Part shown: positions 7,641 to 17,506 of the stretch, in pieces
Layout of the letters: every line of letters begins with the position of its first letter
Numbering within the stretch: the stretch's first letter is position 1
Assembly: GCF_900078385.1 (NCBI RefSeq)
Contig: NZ_FLQR01000006.1
Coordinates: forward strand, 434,001-498,000
From: an uncultured Microbacterium sp.
GTDB lineage: Bacteria > Actinomycetota > Actinomycetes > Actinomycetales > Microbacteriaceae
Length of the DNA stretch: 64,000 nucleotides
Direction of reading: 5' to 3'
Notes under the pieces: model-generated
What the model was told of the DNA's origin: nothing
What the model saw: only the letters and a program-made list of their open reading frames with translations
Database searches by the model: none
Translations under genes and position numbers: made by a program

Positions 7641-8993
7641 ATGACGTCGCCCTCGATCGTCTGGTTCCGCGACGACCTCCGTCTCGCCGACAACCCGGCG
7701 CTGCGCGCGGCGGTCGACCGGGGCGAGCCGGTGATCGCCCTGTACATCCTCGACGAGGAGTCCCCCGGCATCCGCCCGCTGGGCGGCGCCGCCCGCTGGT
7801 GGCTGCACCACTCGCTCGCCTCGCTTACCGAGCGCCTGGACGAGAAGGGCGCGCGCCTCGTGCTGCGGCGCGGGCCGGCAGCATCCGTCGTCCGTGACGT
7901 GGTGCGGGATGCCGGGGCCGGCGCCGTCTTCTGGAGCCGTCGCTATGGCCTCCCCGAGCGCGACATCGACGCCGACCTGAAGTCGGCGCTGCGCGAGGAC
8001 GGCGTCGAGGTCGCCTCGTTCGCGGGTTCGCTGCTGTTCGAGCCGTGGACCGTGACCACCGGCGCCGGCACGCACTTCTCGGTCTTCACGCCATTCTGGC
8101 GTGCGTGCCAGCAGCAGCCCGCGCCACGCGCGCCCCTGCCCGAGCCCCGGTCGATCTCCGGGTTCGACGGCGGCGTGCCGTCGGACGACCTGGCGGAGTG
8201 GGATCTGCTCCCGACCGCACCCGACTGGGCCGGAGGCCTCCGCGAGGCGTGGGAGCCGGGCGAGCCGGCCGCGCGCCGCCGACTCCGGGCGTTCCTCGAC
8301 GACGACCTGGGCGCGTACGACCGGGCGCGCGACGAACCGGCCGCCGGCGCGACCTCGCTGCTGTCGCCGCGGCTGCGGTGGGGCGAGCTCAGTCCGCACA
8401 CGGTGTGGCATGCGGCGGTCGAAGCCGGCGGCGGCGGGCGGTTCCTCAGCGAGCTCGGCTGGCGCGAGTTCGCGTGGCACACGCTGTTCCATGCTCCCGA
8501 CCTCGCGACGACGAACCTCCGACGCGAGTTCGACGCGTTCCCGTGGCCGCGGCTGCGACCGGACCTCCTCGAGGCGTGGCAGCACGGTCGCACCGGCTAC
8601 CGCCTCGTCGACGCCGGGATGCGGGAGCTCTGGGCGACGGGCCACATGCACAATCGCGTGCGGATGGTGACGGCATCCTTCCTCATCAAGAACCTGCTCA
8701 TCGACTGGCGGCTCGGGGAGCAGTGGTTCTGGGACACCCTGATCGACGCGGATGCCGCCAGCAACCCGTTCAACTGGCAGTGGGTCGCGGGATCGGGCGC
8801 GGACGCCGCGCCGTACTTCCGCGTGTTCAATCCCGAGCTGCAGGCGAGCAAGTTCGACGCGGACGGGCAGTACGTCGCCCAGTGGGCCCCGGAGTACGGC
8901 TCCGGCGGCGAGCCGCCGGAGCCGCTCGTCGACCTCAAGGAGTCGCGCGGTGCGGCGCTGGCCGCGTACGAGGAGGTCCGCCGCGGGCGGTGA
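7641..8993 (+). CDS. phr: Deoxyribodipyrimidine photo-lyase (CPD photolyase)
   Basis: 450-residue class I photolyase, which repairs UV-induced cyclobutane pyrimidine dimers with blue light. The N-terminal antenna domain begins SIVWFRDDLRLADNPAL. The FAD-binding half contains LRWGELSPHTVW, the helix GYRLVDAGMRELWATG, NRVRMVTASFL and the signature FNWQWVAGSGADAAPYFR near the C-terminus. The start is a probable leaderless ATG with CAGGAT 6 nt upstream. It stands alone after the lipid kinase. Cryptochrome-like function is possible, but the full active-site pattern favours photolyase. Confidence 0.95.
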   Translation: MTSPSIVWFRDDLRLADNPALRAAVDRGEPVIALYILDEESPGIRPLGGAARWWLHHSLASLTERLDEKGARLVLRRGPAASVVRDVVRDAGAGAVFWSRRYGLPERDIDADLKSALREDGVEVASFAGSLLFEPWTVTTGAGTHFSVFTPFWRACQQQPAPRAPLPEPRSISGFDGGVPSDDLAEWDLLPTAPDWAGGLREAWEPGEPAARRRLRAFLDDDLGAYDRARDEPAAGATSLLSPRLRWGELSPHTVWHAAVEAGGGGRFLSELGWREFAWHTLFHAPDLATTNLRREFDAFPWPRLRPDLLEAWQHGRTGYRLVDAGMRELWATGHMHNRVRMVTASFLIKNLLIDWRLGEQWFWDTLIDADAASNPFNWQWVAGSGADAAPYFRVFNPELQASKFDADGQYVAQWAPEYGSGGEPPEPLVDLKESRGAALAAYEEVRRGR

Positions 8994-9095
8994 GCCCGGC
9001 GGGCGTGGCCCTCGGCCGAGGCGGCATGGCGCCGCGCGAGGGCGCCGGGAGTCCATCCGGAATACGCGGTGGTGCCGCGACGGTTGTCCTCGGGG

Positions 9096-10130
9096 ATGAC
9101 TCCTGCGCTCTCCACCCTCGACCTCGTCCCCGTCCGCACCGGCCAGACCAGCGCGCAGGCGGTGACGGCATCCCTCTCGCTCGTGCAGCGCGCGGAGGAG
9201 CTCGGCTATCGCCGCTACTGGTTCGCCGAGCACCACAACATGCCCGCCGTCGCCTCGACGACGCCGCCGGTCCTGATCGCCGCCGCAGCGGCGCGCACCT
9301 CGACGATCCGGGTGGGCTCGGGCGGCGTCATGCTGCCGAACCACTCGCCGCTCGTCGTGTCCGAGCAGTTCGCGGCGCTCGAGGCGATCGCCCCGGGGCG
9401 CATCGACCTCGGCATCGGACGCGCGCCGGGCAGCGACCCGGTCATCACGCAGCTGCTGCGCATGAGCGGCGCGACGAGCGACGTGGAGCGGTTCCCCGAG
9501 CACGTCCGCGACATCGTGTCGATGGTCTCGGGCGACGGCGCGACGCTGCGGTTCACCTCCGGCGGCACGTACGAGGTGCACGCGACCCCGGCCGCCACGA
9601 CGACGCCCGAGGTCTGGCTGCTCGGTTCGAGCGACTACTCGGCGCAGCTCGCCGCGTCGCACGGCCTGCCGTACGTGTTCGCGAACCACTTCTCCGGTGA
9701 AGGACTCGAGCGTGCCCTCGACCTGTACCGGTCGCAGTTCCAGCCCTCGGCGGCCCTGGCTGCCCCGCGCACGTTCCTCACGGCGAACGCGGTCGCCGCG
9801 GGGACGGCGCTGGAGGCCGACGAGCGGATGCTGCCGCAGGCGCGCATGATGGCGCGGCTGCGCGGGAACCGCCCGCTCACCGCGCTCGAGACCGTCGAGC
9901 AGGCCGCCGCCGCGGAGGCCAGGGATCACCTGGCCGCGCCCGTGCTGGACGCGCTGCGGCAGAAGTGGTTCGTCGGCACCGGTGCGGAGGTGCGCGCCGC
10001 GCTCGGCGAGTTCGCCGCCCGCTGGGGCGTCGACGAGGTCATGGTCTCCCCGGTCGCGGGCGCCTACGACACGGAGCCGATGGAGTCGGCCGCGGGCCGC
10101 ATCCAGACCCTCGAGGCCCTCGCCGCCTGA
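9096..10130 (+). CDS. LLM class flavin-dependent oxidoreductase (luciferase-like)
   Basis: 344-residue luciferase-like monooxygenase of the MsnO8/YhbW subgroup: it begins LSTLDLVPVRTGQT, followed by RYWFAEHHNMP and GSGGVMLPNHSPL, all typical of that FMN/F420-type TIM barrel. An in-frame ATG at 9069 would add nine residues (MVPRRLSSG) unlike the family start, so 9096 is chosen. The physiological substrate is unknown. It stands alone, followed by a repeat-rich intergenic region. Confidence 0.88.
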   Translation: MTPALSTLDLVPVRTGQTSAQAVTASLSLVQRAEELGYRRYWFAEHHNMPAVASTTPPVLIAAAAARTSTIRVGSGGVMLPNHSPLVVSEQFAALEAIAPGRIDLGIGRAPGSDPVITQLLRMSGATSDVERFPEHVRDIVSMVSGDGATLRFTSGGTYEVHATPAATTTPEVWLLGSSDYSAQLAASHGLPYVFANHFSGEGLERALDLYRSQFQPSAALAAPRTFLTANAVAAGTALEADERMLPQARMMARLRGNRPLTALETVEQAAAAEARDHLAAPVLDALRQKWFVGTGAEVRAALGEFAARWGVDEVMVSPVAGAYDTEPMESAAGRIQTLEALAA

Positions 10131-10153
10131 CGGGGTGCAGGGCGCGCGCGGCA

Positions 10154-10288
10154 GTTCGTCCGCGCCGAACTGCGGGTGCCTCGGGCAACGACCCGCACTT
10201 TGGCGCGACCGAAAACCCGTGGCGCAATTCATCCGCGCCGAAAGGTGGGTGGAGTGCGCCGCGACCCGCACTTTGGCGCGGATGAACG
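10154..10288. repeat. Dispersed palindromic repeat cluster, copies 1-2
   Basis: Two successive imperfect palindromes in the 223-bp gap between converging genes. Copy 1 has arms at 10154-10178 and 10190-10210; copy 2 at 10227-10250 and 10262-10288. The left arms share TCCGCGCCGAA; the right arms share CCGCACTTTGGCGCG. Closely related arms recur near 33102-33232 and 42362-42480. Confidence 0.75.
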
Positions 10289-10353
10289 AGCCGCGCCGCT
10301 CCGCGGCATCCCCTCACCGGCGAACCCACCGAGGCCGCCATGCGACCCCGCGT

Positions 10354-11313
10354 CTACGCGTCGGGCTCGCCGGAGATGAGTCCCCGGAGCCAGTCCCGCG
10401 CCTCCACGAAGACGTCGTCGGAGTAGCGGTCGGGGTAGTGCACGATCGCGCGGTCCGCGCGCGGGTACGAGCCGAGGAAGATCACCTTCGGCGAGAAGCG
10501 GCGGAGACCCAGCAGGGCGTCGGCCATCCGCTCGTCCTCGATGTGCCCGTCGGCGTCGATGACGAAGCGGTACCGGCCGAGCTCGTCGCCGATCGGCCGC
10601 GACGCGAGGAGCGACAGGTTGATCCCGCGCGTCGCGAACTGCTCGAGCAGTTCGAGCAGGGCGCCGGGGTACTCCTCCGGCAGCTCGACGATGAGCGACG
10701 TCTTGTCGGCGCCGGTCGGAGCGGGCGCCGCGACCGTACGGCTCACGAGCACGAAGCGCGTCACGGCGTTGGCGTTGTCGCCGATTCCCTCGGCCAGCAG
10801 CTCGAGGTCGTAGTGCTCCAGGATGCCGGGAGGGGCGATCGCGGCCTGCGCGTCGCTGACGCCGTCGACGATGCCCACGGCGGATGCCACGTTGCTGGCC
10901 GCCGGGATGTGCGCGTGCTCGGGCAGCTTCTCGCTCAGCCACACCAGGCACTGCGCGTAGGCGACGGGATGCGCGGCGATGAGCGAGACGTCCTCGAGCC
11001 GCACGCCGGGGCGGGCGACGAGGACGAAGTTCACCGGGACGAGGTACTCCCCGACGATCCGGAGGCCCGGCATGGTCGCCAGGGCATCCTGCGCGGTCGA
11101 GACCCCGCCGTCGACGGAGTTCTCGATCGCGATCATCGCGGCATCCGAGCGTCCCTCGACGACATCGGCGAGCGCCTCGCCGACATTGCGCACCGGCCGC
11201 CAGATCTGCTCACGCGCCTCGGGCACCTGCGCGAGCGCCGTCTCTGTGAACGTTCCCGCCGGGCCCAGGTAGCTGTACGTGCGACGGGCAGGCGCTCCGG
11301 GATCGATGCTCAC
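10354..11313 (-). CDS. pheA: Prephenate dehydratase
   Basis: 319-residue monofunctional prephenate dehydratase: prephenate to phenylpyruvate in phenylalanine synthesis. It opens YSYLGPAGTFTETAL, the family start, and keeps the catalytic TRF triplet (VTRFVLVS). The C-terminal third is an ACT domain (TSLIVELPEEYPGALLELL, then LASRPIG in place of the common ESRP) for allosteric Phe binding. GTG 11313 is the likely start: TAGGCT on the minus strand ends 8 nt upstream and no Shine-Dalgarno is seen. It is divergent from pgm with 57 bp between starts. Confidence 0.95.
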   Translation of the reverse strand: MSIDPGAPARRTYSYLGPAGTFTETALAQVPEAREQIWRPVRNVGEALADVVEGRSDAAMIAIENSVDGGVSTAQDALATMPGLRIVGEYLVPVNFVLVARPGVRLEDVSLIAAHPVAYAQCLVWLSEKLPEHAHIPAASNVASAVGIVDGVSDAQAAIAPPGILEHYDLELLAEGIGDNANAVTRFVLVSRTVAAPAPTGADKTSLIVELPEEYPGALLELLEQFATRGINLSLLASRPIGDELGRYRFVIDADGHIEDERMADALLGLRRFSPKVIFLGSYPRADRAIVHYPDRYSDDVFVEARDWLRGLISGEPDA

Positions 11314-11370
11314 GGTCCACAAGCCTAGTGCGGGGTGCCCTCGCCGACTCCGCGGTGTCAGACTGGGGCC

Positions 11371-13011
11371 ATGAGCCGCGCAGGACAGCCAGCCGAAGCA
11401 TCCGATCTCATCGACGTCGACGAGTTGATCGCCGCCTACTACGACCGCAAACCGGACACGTCGATCGCCGAGCAGCGGGTCGCGTTCGGCACGAGCGGTC
11501 ACCGGGGCTCGTCGCTGTCGACGAGCTTCAACGAGGTGCACATCCTCGCGACGACCCAGGCGATCGTCGACTATCGCGCCGCGCAGGGGATCACGGGTCC
11601 GCTGTTCCTGGGCCGCGACACGCACGGGCTCTCCCGGCCCGCCGAACGGACGGCCATCGAGGTGCTCGTCGCCAACGGGGTGGACGTGCGCGTCGACTCC
11701 CGCGACGCGTGGGTGCCCACGCCGGCGCTCAGCCACGCGATCCTCACCCACAACCACGGCAAGGCGACCGATGATGCGAGCAGGGCCGACGGCATCGTCG
11801 TGACCCCGTCGCACAACCCGCCCCGCGACGGCGGCTTCAAGTACAACCCGCCGCACGGCGGACCCGCCGACACCGACGCGACCGGCTGGATCGCCGACCG
11901 CGCGAACGAGCTCATCGCGGCGGGGCTGCAGGGCGTCGCGCGCACGCGCTTCGCCGACATCGACCTCTCCACCCTCGGGTCGTACGACTTCCGCGACGGA
12001 TACGTCCGCGACCTCGGCAGCATCATCGACGTGGATGCCATCGCCCGGGCCGGCGTCCGCATCGGCGCCGACCCGCTCGGCGGCGCATCCGTGGAGTACT
12101 GGGCGCTCATCGGCGAGGTCTACGGGCTCGACCTGACGGTCGTGAACCCCGAGGTCGACCCGACCTGGCGCTTCATGACGCTCGACTGGGACGAGAAGAT
12201 CCGGATGGATCCGTCGTCGCCGTCGGCGATGGCATCCCTCGTCGCGCGGCGCGACGAGTACGACATCCTCACCGGCAACGATGCGGATGCCGACCGCCAC
12301 GGCATCGTGACCCCCGACGCCGGGCTGATGAACCCCAACCACTACCTCGCGGTCGCGATCGACTACCTGTACCGCCACCGCAGCGGATGGCCGACGGATG
12401 CCGCGATCGGCAAGACGCTCGTGTCGTCGATGATCATCGACCGCGTGGCCGAGTCGCTCGGCCGGACGCTGCTCGAGGTGCCGGTCGGGTTCAAGTGGTT
12501 CGTTCCGGGCCTGCTCGACGGCTCGGTCGCGTTCGGCGGCGAGGAGTCGGCGGGCGCATCGTTCCTGCGCAAGGACGGCACCGTCTGGACGACCGACAAG
12601 GACGGCATCCTGCTGTGCCTGCTCGCGGCGGAGATCCTGGCGGTGACCGGCAAGACGCCGTCGCAGCGGTATGCGGAGCTCGAGGCCGAGTTCGGCGCGT
12701 CGGCGTACCAGCGCGTGGATGCCCCGGCGACGCCGGCGCAGAAGGCGACGCTCGGCAAGCTCGCGCCGGAGGCCGTCACCGCCACGGAGCTCGCGGGCGA
12801 GGAGATCACGGCGAAGCTCTCGCACGCGCCGGGCAACGGCGCCGCCATCGGCGGCCTCAAGGTGCAGACCGCCCACGCCTGGTTCGCGGCCCGCCCCTCG
12901 GGCACGGAAGACGTCTACAAGCTGTACGCCGAGAGCCTCAAGGGTCCGGAGCACCTGGCCGCCGTCCAGGAGGAGGCGCGCGCCGTCGTGTCCGCCGCGC
13001 TCGGCGGCTGA
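11371..13011 (+). CDS. pgm: Phosphoglucomutase (alpha-D-glucose phosphate-specific)
   Basis: 546 residues, the usual length of alpha-PGM, interconverting glucose-1-phosphate and glucose-6-phosphate. AFGTSGHRG is at 39-46. The phosphoserine loop [16 protein letters not shown] places the catalytic Ser at 147. The metal loop is [10 protein letters not shown], the sugar loop [10 protein letters not shown] and the phosphate-binding [10 protein letters not shown]. The start is leaderless: CAGACT lies 6 nt before the ATG. With galE, galT and galK in the same window, it would carry Leloir-derived glucose-1-phosphate into glycolysis. Confidence 0.97.
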   Translation: MSRAGQPAEASDLIDVDELIAAYYDRKPDTSIAEQRVAFGTSGHRGSSLSTSFNEVHILATTQAIVDYRAAQGITGPLFLGRDTHGLSRPAERTAIEVLVANGVDVRVDSRDAWVPTPALSHAILTHNHGKATDDASRADGIVVTPSHNPPRDGGFKYNPPHGGPADTDATGWIADRANELIAAGLQGVARTRFADIDLSTLGSYDFRDGYVRDLGSIIDVDAIARAGVRIGADPLGGASVEYWALIGEVYGLDLTVVNPEVDPTWRFMTLDWDEKIRMDPSSPSAMASLVARRDEYDILTGNDADADRHGIVTPDAGLMNPNHYLAVAIDYLYRHRSGWPTDAAIGKTLVSSMIIDRVAESLGRTLLEVPVGFKWFVPGLLDGSVAFGGEESAGASFLRKDGTVWTTDKDGILLCLLAAEILAVTGKTPSQRYAELEAEFGASAYQRVDAPATPAQKATLGKLAPEAVTATELAGEEITAKLSHAPGNGAAIGGLKVQTAHAWFAARPSGTEDVYKLYAESLKGPEHLAAVQEEARAVVSAALGG

Positions 13012-13113
13012 CCGACGCGGTCAGGGCGCCCTGCCGGGATCTGGGTCAGGCGGGATCGAGGTCGGGAAGCGCCGATTCGCCCCGCGAGGCGACCCGAACC
13101 GACCGGCCCGCGG

Positions 13114-14205
13114 TCAGAACCGCGCGGCGAGCGCGGCCCCGGCGGCGTGCAGCCAGCGCGCCGGATCGGCCAGCGACGCCTCCGCGCTGCCGGCCAGGTC
13201 GGTGAGGGACACAGATGCCGCGAACGCGGCGGTGTCGGCGTCCGGTGCGATGCGTCCTGCGACGAGCGCGACGGGGATGCCGGCCTCGGCCGCGAGGCGG
13301 GCGACGAACGACGGGACCTTGCCCGCCGCGGACTGGCCGTCGTACGCCCCTTCCCCCGTGACGACCACGTCGGCGTCGTGGACGGCATCCCGCAGTCCGA
13401 TGAGGTCGGCGACCTCGGCGGCACCGGGACGCAGCTCGGCGCCCCAGAGCCGCAGCGCGAAGCCCGTGCCCCCCGCGGCGCCCGCGCCCGGCGTCGCAGG
13501 GTCGACGTCCACGAGGGCCGCGAGGCGCGCGAGGCCGGACTCGGCGCGGGCGACACCGTCGGCATCCAGACCCTTCTGCGGCCCGAAGACCGCGGCGGCT
13601 CCGTCCGCGCCGAGCAGCGGGTTCGTCACGTCGCTCAGCACGACGACGCCGCCGGCCGGCAGCGGCCGCAGGTCCGACATGTCCACGGATGCGACCTCTG
13701 CGAGCCCCCGGGCACCGGGTGCGACCGACGCCCCGGATTCATCGAGCAGCCGTGCGCCCAGCGCCGTCAGGAAGCCGGCGCCGCCGTCGGTCGACGCGCT
13801 GGAGCCGATACCGAGCACGAGTCGCGGCACCCCGGCGTCGAGCGCGGCGACGGCGGCCTGCCCGAAGCCGAGAGTGTCGGCATCCCAGGGCCGGCGCTCG
13901 TCGCCGAGCAGCTCGATCCCGCTCGTGGACGCGAGCTCGACGACCCCCGTGCCGTCGGGCAGGCGCAGCCAGGAGGCGTCGACCATCCGCCCGGCCGGCC
14001 CGCGCACGGTGACGGGGACGCGTTCGGCGCCGGCGACGGCCGCCGCGAACGCCGCGACGGTGCCCTCGCCACCGTCGGCCATCGGCCGGAGGGCGATCTC
14101 CACGCCGGCGACGGCGGCCCGCCACCCCGCGGCGAGGGCCGCGGCCGCGTCAGCCGCGGTGACGGATCCCTTGAAGCTGTCGAGGGCGACGACCACTCGG
14201 GTCAT
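13114..14205 (-). CDS. Glycerate kinase
   Basis: 363-residue GarK/GlxK-type glycerate 2-kinase, phosphorylating D-glycerate for glycolysis. It begins TRVVVALDSFKGSVTAADAA, the family signature, and has GIGSSASTDGGAG in the middle. The frame allows seven more residues upstream, but the conserved block begins at the ATG at 14205. It is the last gene of a leftward run after a LacI regulator, 27 bp from that gene's stop. A glycerate kinase beside sugar-acid oxidoreductases suggests a pathway producing glycerate, though this is inference. Confidence 0.92.
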   Translation of the reverse strand: MTRVVVALDSFKGSVTAADAAAALAAGWRAAVAGVEIALRPMADGGEGTVAAFAAAVAGAERVPVTVRGPAGRMVDASWLRLPDGTGVVELASTSGIELLGDERRPWDADTLGFGQAAVAALDAGVPRLVLGIGSSASTDGGAGFLTALGARLLDESGASVAPGARGLAEVASVDMSDLRPLPAGGVVVLSDVTNPLLGADGAAAVFGPQKGLDADGVARAESGLARLAALVDVDPATPGAGAAGGTGFALRLWGAELRPGAAEVADLIGLRDAVHDADVVVTGEGAYDGQSAAGKVPSFVARLAAEAGIPVALVAGRIAPDADTAAFAASVSLTDLAGSAEASLADPARWLHAAGAALAARF

Positions 14206-14232
14206 GGGCGCACCCGGGTCACGCACACCGGG

Positions 14233-15270
14233 TCACGCCCGCGGCGGCGTGCTGTCGCGGAGCAGCACCTCGAGGCGGAGGGCATCCGCATCCTGAGCCC
14301 ACTCGTCGTCGACGGCCGCGTGGAAGGCGGCGTAGCCGACCTCCTCGAGCGGAACACGCACCGTCGTGAGGGCGGGCGTCACGTCGCGCCCGGTGGGGAT
14401 GTCGTCGAAGCCGCACAGTGCGATGTCGGTGCCGACCTCGCGGCCCGCCGTGCGGGTGGCCGACAGCGCGCCGATCGCGACGACATCGCTGATCCCGAAC
14501 ACGACGGTGCCCGGTTCGACGCCGTCCGCGAGGGCCTGGCGCATGAGGTCTCCGCCGGACTCGCGGGTGAACGCGCCTCGGTACACGCGCGGCGCGGATC
14601 CGCCGCCGGCCGTGAAGCCGGCCGTGAATCCGTCGAGGCGCACGTCGCTCGTGACGACGCCGTCGGCGGCGGCGAGCACGACGGCGGCTCGGTAGCCGCG
14701 CGCGGCCAGCGCCGCACCCAGCGCCTCGGCACCGCCCCGGTTGTCGATGACGACGTTGCGGACGTCGGGGATGCCGGCGCCGAGCGCGACGACCCGGCCT
14801 CCGGCCGCGGTGACGAGCTCGAGTTCGCGCGCGAGCTCGGGCGCCATCTCCCGCGACGTCCGGGAGGCGGCGAGGATGACGCCGCGCGGACGCTGCCCGC
14901 GGAGCGCGCGGACCAGCCGCACCTCCCGCTCCGGATCGCGTTCGGTGATCGAGATCGTCACGACGAGGCCGGCCTCCTCGGCGCCGCGCGCGACGCCGGA
15001 GGCGAGCTCTCCGAAGTACGGGTCGGCGATGTCCGCCACGAGGAGCGCGATGGTCGCCGACGTGCCCCGGGCCGTGGCCTGCGCGGACAGATTGGCGCTG
15101 TAACCGAGCCGCTCCGCCGCGGCCTCGACACGCGTGCGGTACGAGTCGGCGACCTTGCGGTTCGACCCGTTCAGCACGCGGGATGCGGTCGCCAGCGACA
15201 CCCCGGCTTCGCGCGCGACATCGTCGAGCGTCGTGGAGGTCGCGCGCAGGCGGGCGGGGGCGTCGGTCAC
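14233..15270 (-). CDS. LacI-family transcriptional regulator
   Basis: 345 residues. The helix-turn-helix TLDDVAREAGVSLATASRVLNGS lies near residues 14-36, followed by the hinge (LGYSANLSAQATARG) and a type I periplasmic-binding-like domain with CGFDDIPTG near the end. It is located directly after the TIM-barrel isomerase/DUF993/Gfo-Idh genes and transcribed with them, so it is a candidate regulator of the GGAAAGCGCT operators upstream of those genes. Proteins with this helix type often bind operators with a central CG step. The effector is unknown. Confidence 0.92.
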   Translation of the reverse strand: MTDAPARLRATSTTLDDVAREAGVSLATASRVLNGSNRKVADSYRTRVEAAAERLGYSANLSAQATARGTSATIALLVADIADPYFGELASGVARGAEEAGLVVTISITERDPEREVRLVRALRGQRPRGVILAASRTSREMAPELARELELVTAAGGRVVALGAGIPDVRNVVIDNRGGAEALGAALAARGYRAAVVLAAADGVVTSDVRLDGFTAGFTAGGGSAPRVYRGAFTRESGGDLMRQALADGVEPGTVVFGISDVVAIGALSATRTAGREVGTDIALCGFDDIPTGRDVTPALTTVRVPLEEVGYAAFHAAVDDEWAQDADALRLEVLLRDSTPPRA

Positions 15271-15280
15271 GATCGTGATC

Positions 15281-16150
15281 CTATTCGGTCAGGTACGGCG
15301 AGACCGCGACGCCGAAGCCGGCGGCGGTGCGGCGCACGGCCTCCAGCGGCGCCGTGGCCCAGATGTCCTCGTTGAAGATCTCGACCTCGATGTCGCGGTC
15401 GTAGCCCGATGCCCTGACGGCGCGCGTCATGGGACCGAAGTCGATGACGCCGTCACCGGGATAGTGGCGACTGAGCAGCACGTCCGCCGGCAGCGGCGTC
15501 TTCCAGTCGCACACCTGGTACGTCGCGATGCGGCCCTCCCGGCCCGCCCGCTCGATGGATGCGAGCACGTCGGGGTCCCACCAGATGTGGAACGTGTCGA
15601 CGGTGACGCCGACGACGGACGGATCGAAGTCGGCGGCGATGTCGAGGGCCTGCCCGAGGGTCGAGACGACGCAGCGGTCGGAGGCGTACATGGGATGCAG
15701 CGGCTCGATCGACAGCGTGACACCGGCGGCGGCGGCATCCGGGGCGAGTTCGCCGATGGCGTCGCGCACCCGCTCGCGGGCGCCGATCAGGTCGCGCGAC
15801 CCCTCCGGCAGACCGCCCGCGACGATCACGAGCACCGCGGTGGAGCCGGCGGCGCCGGCGGCGGCGAGCGTCGCCGTCTCCTCGATCGCGACGCGGTTGT
15901 CGTCGATCGACGCGCGACGGGCGGGGCCGTCGGGCATCGTGAAGAAGCCGGAGCGGCAGTGCGTGGACACGCGCAGGCCGGAGTCGGTCAGCATCCGCGC
16001 CGCGGTGGCGAGACCGACCTCCTGGACGGGTTCCCGCCACAGGCCGATCGCCTGCACACCGGCCTCGGTGGTCGCGCGCAGCGCCGTGGCGAGGTCGGCG
16101 CGCTTGAGGGTGCCCTGGTTGATCGACAGGCGCGGGTCGGGGGTCGTCAT
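15281..16150 (-). CDS. Sugar phosphate isomerase/epimerase family TIM-barrel protein
   Basis: 289-residue AP-endonuclease-2-like TIM barrel. Likely metal ligands occur in SIEPLHPMY, VDTFHIWW and IEVEIFNEDIW. It starts RLSINQGTLKRADLATAL. It follows the DUF993 and Gfo/Idh genes and precedes a LacI gene. Family members isomerise, epimerise or dehydrate keto-sugars, and some act with Gfo/Idh enzymes in 3-keto-glycoside breakdown. That role here is inference. A 148-bp gap with two tandem hairpin repeats separates it from the DUF993 gene. Confidence 0.8.
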   Translation of the reverse strand: MTTPDPRLSINQGTLKRADLATALRATTEAGVQAIGLWREPVQEVGLATAARMLTDSGLRVSTHCRSGFFTMPDGPARRASIDDNRVAIEETATLAAAGAAGSTAVLVIVAGGLPEGSRDLIGARERVRDAIGELAPDAAAAGVTLSIEPLHPMYASDRCVVSTLGQALDIAADFDPSVVGVTVDTFHIWWDPDVLASIERAGREGRIATYQVCDWKTPLPADVLLSRHYPGDGVIDFGPMTRAVRASGYDRDIEVEIFNEDIWATAPLEAVRRTAAGFGVAVSPYLTE

Positions 16151-16168
16151 CGCTGCGCCGCCCGTCGG

Positions 16169-16287
16169 GTGTCACGACTCGTGCGGGTGCGGATGCCGAC
16201 GACCCGCACGGGGCGGGACATCGTTCCCGTCGTGTCACGGTCGATGCGGGTTGCGCCGCCGGGAACCCGCACGAGGCGGGACATGGA
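16169..16287. repeat. Tandem pair of hairpin-forming repeats
   Basis: Two copies about 63 bp apart, each beginning GTGTCACG and ending GGCGGGACAT (about 16169-16224 and 16232-16287). Inside copy 1, CGTGCGGGT pairs with ACCCGCACG; copy 2 has the variant ATGCGGGTT with AACCCGCAC. The outer TGTC and GACA can extend each stem. They fill the gap between the isomerase and DUF993 genes of one operon. Confidence 0.65.
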
Positions 16288-16298
16288 TGCGGGGGCGC

Positions 16299-17501
16299 TC
16301 ACGCGGAGACTCCGTTCAGCCGCAGGAGGGCGTGCCAGCGCTCGGCGGCGAGCTCGGGCTGCTCGAGCGCCTTGGCGGTGTTGGCGAGCTCGACGATGCG
16401 GGACAGGTGCGGGAGACTCCGCGCCGAGTGCAGGCCGCCGACCATCTGGAACGCGGCCTGATGCCCGTTCAGCCAGGACAGGAAGGCGACGCCGGTCTTG
16501 TAGTAGAACGTGGGCGCGGCGAAGACCTGGCGGCTGAGCTCCTCGGTGGGCGCGAGGATCTCGAGGTAGCGGTCGGGGTCTCCGGCATCCAGCGCCTGGA
16601 TGGCGGCGGAGGCGACCGGCGTGAGCGCCGCGAACGCGCCCAGCAGGGCGTCGGAGTGCTGGCGCGTCGCGGCGGGGTCGCGTGCGGGCTGCACGGCGCC
16701 GGGCACATCGCCCCCGCCGATCAGCCCGACGTAGTTGAAGTCGTCGCCCGTGAACATGCGGACGCCGCCCGGAAGGCGCTCGCGCACCGACACCTCCGAC
16801 TCGGCGTCGAGGAGGCTCATCTTGACGCCGGCGACCTTGTCCGCGTTCTCCTCGATGACCTCGAGCAGGACGCGGGAGGCGTCGCGCCAGTCGGGCGAGC
16901 CGAAGTATCCCGCCAGCTGCGGATCGAACGCGGTACCCAGCCAGTGCAGGACGACGGGCGTGGTCGCGGCGCCGAGGACCTCACGGTAGACGCGCCGGTA
17001 GTCCTCCGCCGAGGCCGCGACGCGGGCGAGGTGCCGGCTCGCCATGACGACGGGGCCGGCGCCCTGCTCCTCCGTGAAGTGCAGCTGCTCCTTGTAGGCG
17101 TCGACGACCTGCGCGAGCGTGATGTGCTCGTCGTCGATGTGGTCGGTGTTGACCCCGACGACGACCGAGCCGCCCTCCTCGCGCGCGACCTGCGCCGACC
17201 TCGCGATGAGCTCGCGGGTCGCTGCGGCGTCGAGTCCCATGTTGCGCTGGGCCGTGTCCATGGCGTCGGCGACACCGAGCCCCCACGAGTAGACCGAGCG
17301 GCGGAAGTCGAGGGTCGCGTCCCAGTCGATCTGCGCCGGCGAGCCGGGCGTGTTCTCGCCCCACGTCACCGGGACGACATGCGCCGCCGCGTAGGCGACG
17401 CGACTGCGCAGCGGACCGCTGGGCTTCGTGTAGCCGGACGACTCGACGAGAGGCGCGCGGTGCACGGCGCCGTCGGCGCCGAGGAGGGTCAGGTCGGTCA
17501 T
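16299..17501 (-). CDS. DUF993 family protein (dihydrodipicolinate-synthase-like)
   Basis: 400 residues resembling the DUF993 group, distant relatives of the DapA/NanA class I aldolase TIM barrels. Recognisable blocks are HVVPVTWGENTPG, SWGLGVADAMDTAQRNMGLD, VVVGVNTDHID, VVLHWLGTAFDP, AGVKMSLLD (a lysine at the place of a possible Schiff base) and MFTGDDFNYVGLI. Function is not established. It lies 5 bp from the Gfo/Idh gene and upstream of the TIM-barrel isomerase, so the three probably work in series: oxidation, isomerisation or dehydration, then retro-aldol cleavage. This order is a hypothesis. Confidence 0.8.
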   Translation of the reverse strand: MTDLTLLGADGAVHRAPLVESSGYTKPSGPLRSRVAYAAAHVVPVTWGENTPGSPAQIDWDATLDFRRSVYSWGLGVADAMDTAQRNMGLDAAATRELIARSAQVAREEGGSVVVGVNTDHIDDEHITLAQVVDAYKEQLHFTEEQGAGPVVMASRHLARVAASAEDYRRVYREVLGAATTPVVLHWLGTAFDPQLAGYFGSPDWRDASRVLLEVIEENADKVAGVKMSLLDAESEVSVRERLPGGVRMFTGDDFNYVGLIGGGDVPGAVQPARDPAATRQHSDALLGAFAALTPVASAAIQALDAGDPDRYLEILAPTEELSRQVFAAPTFYYKTGVAFLSWLNGHQAAFQMVGGLHSARSLPHLSRIVELANTAKALEQPELAAERWHALLRLNGVSA

Positions 17502-17506
17502 GCCGA

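Noticed and set aside
6300..10271. A 1323-codon open frame on the minus strand
   Set aside because: It lies opposite four well-supported plus-strand genes, including a lipid kinase and a photolyase. Its product is Arg/Gly/Ala-rich without domains, as expected for antisense frames at this GC.
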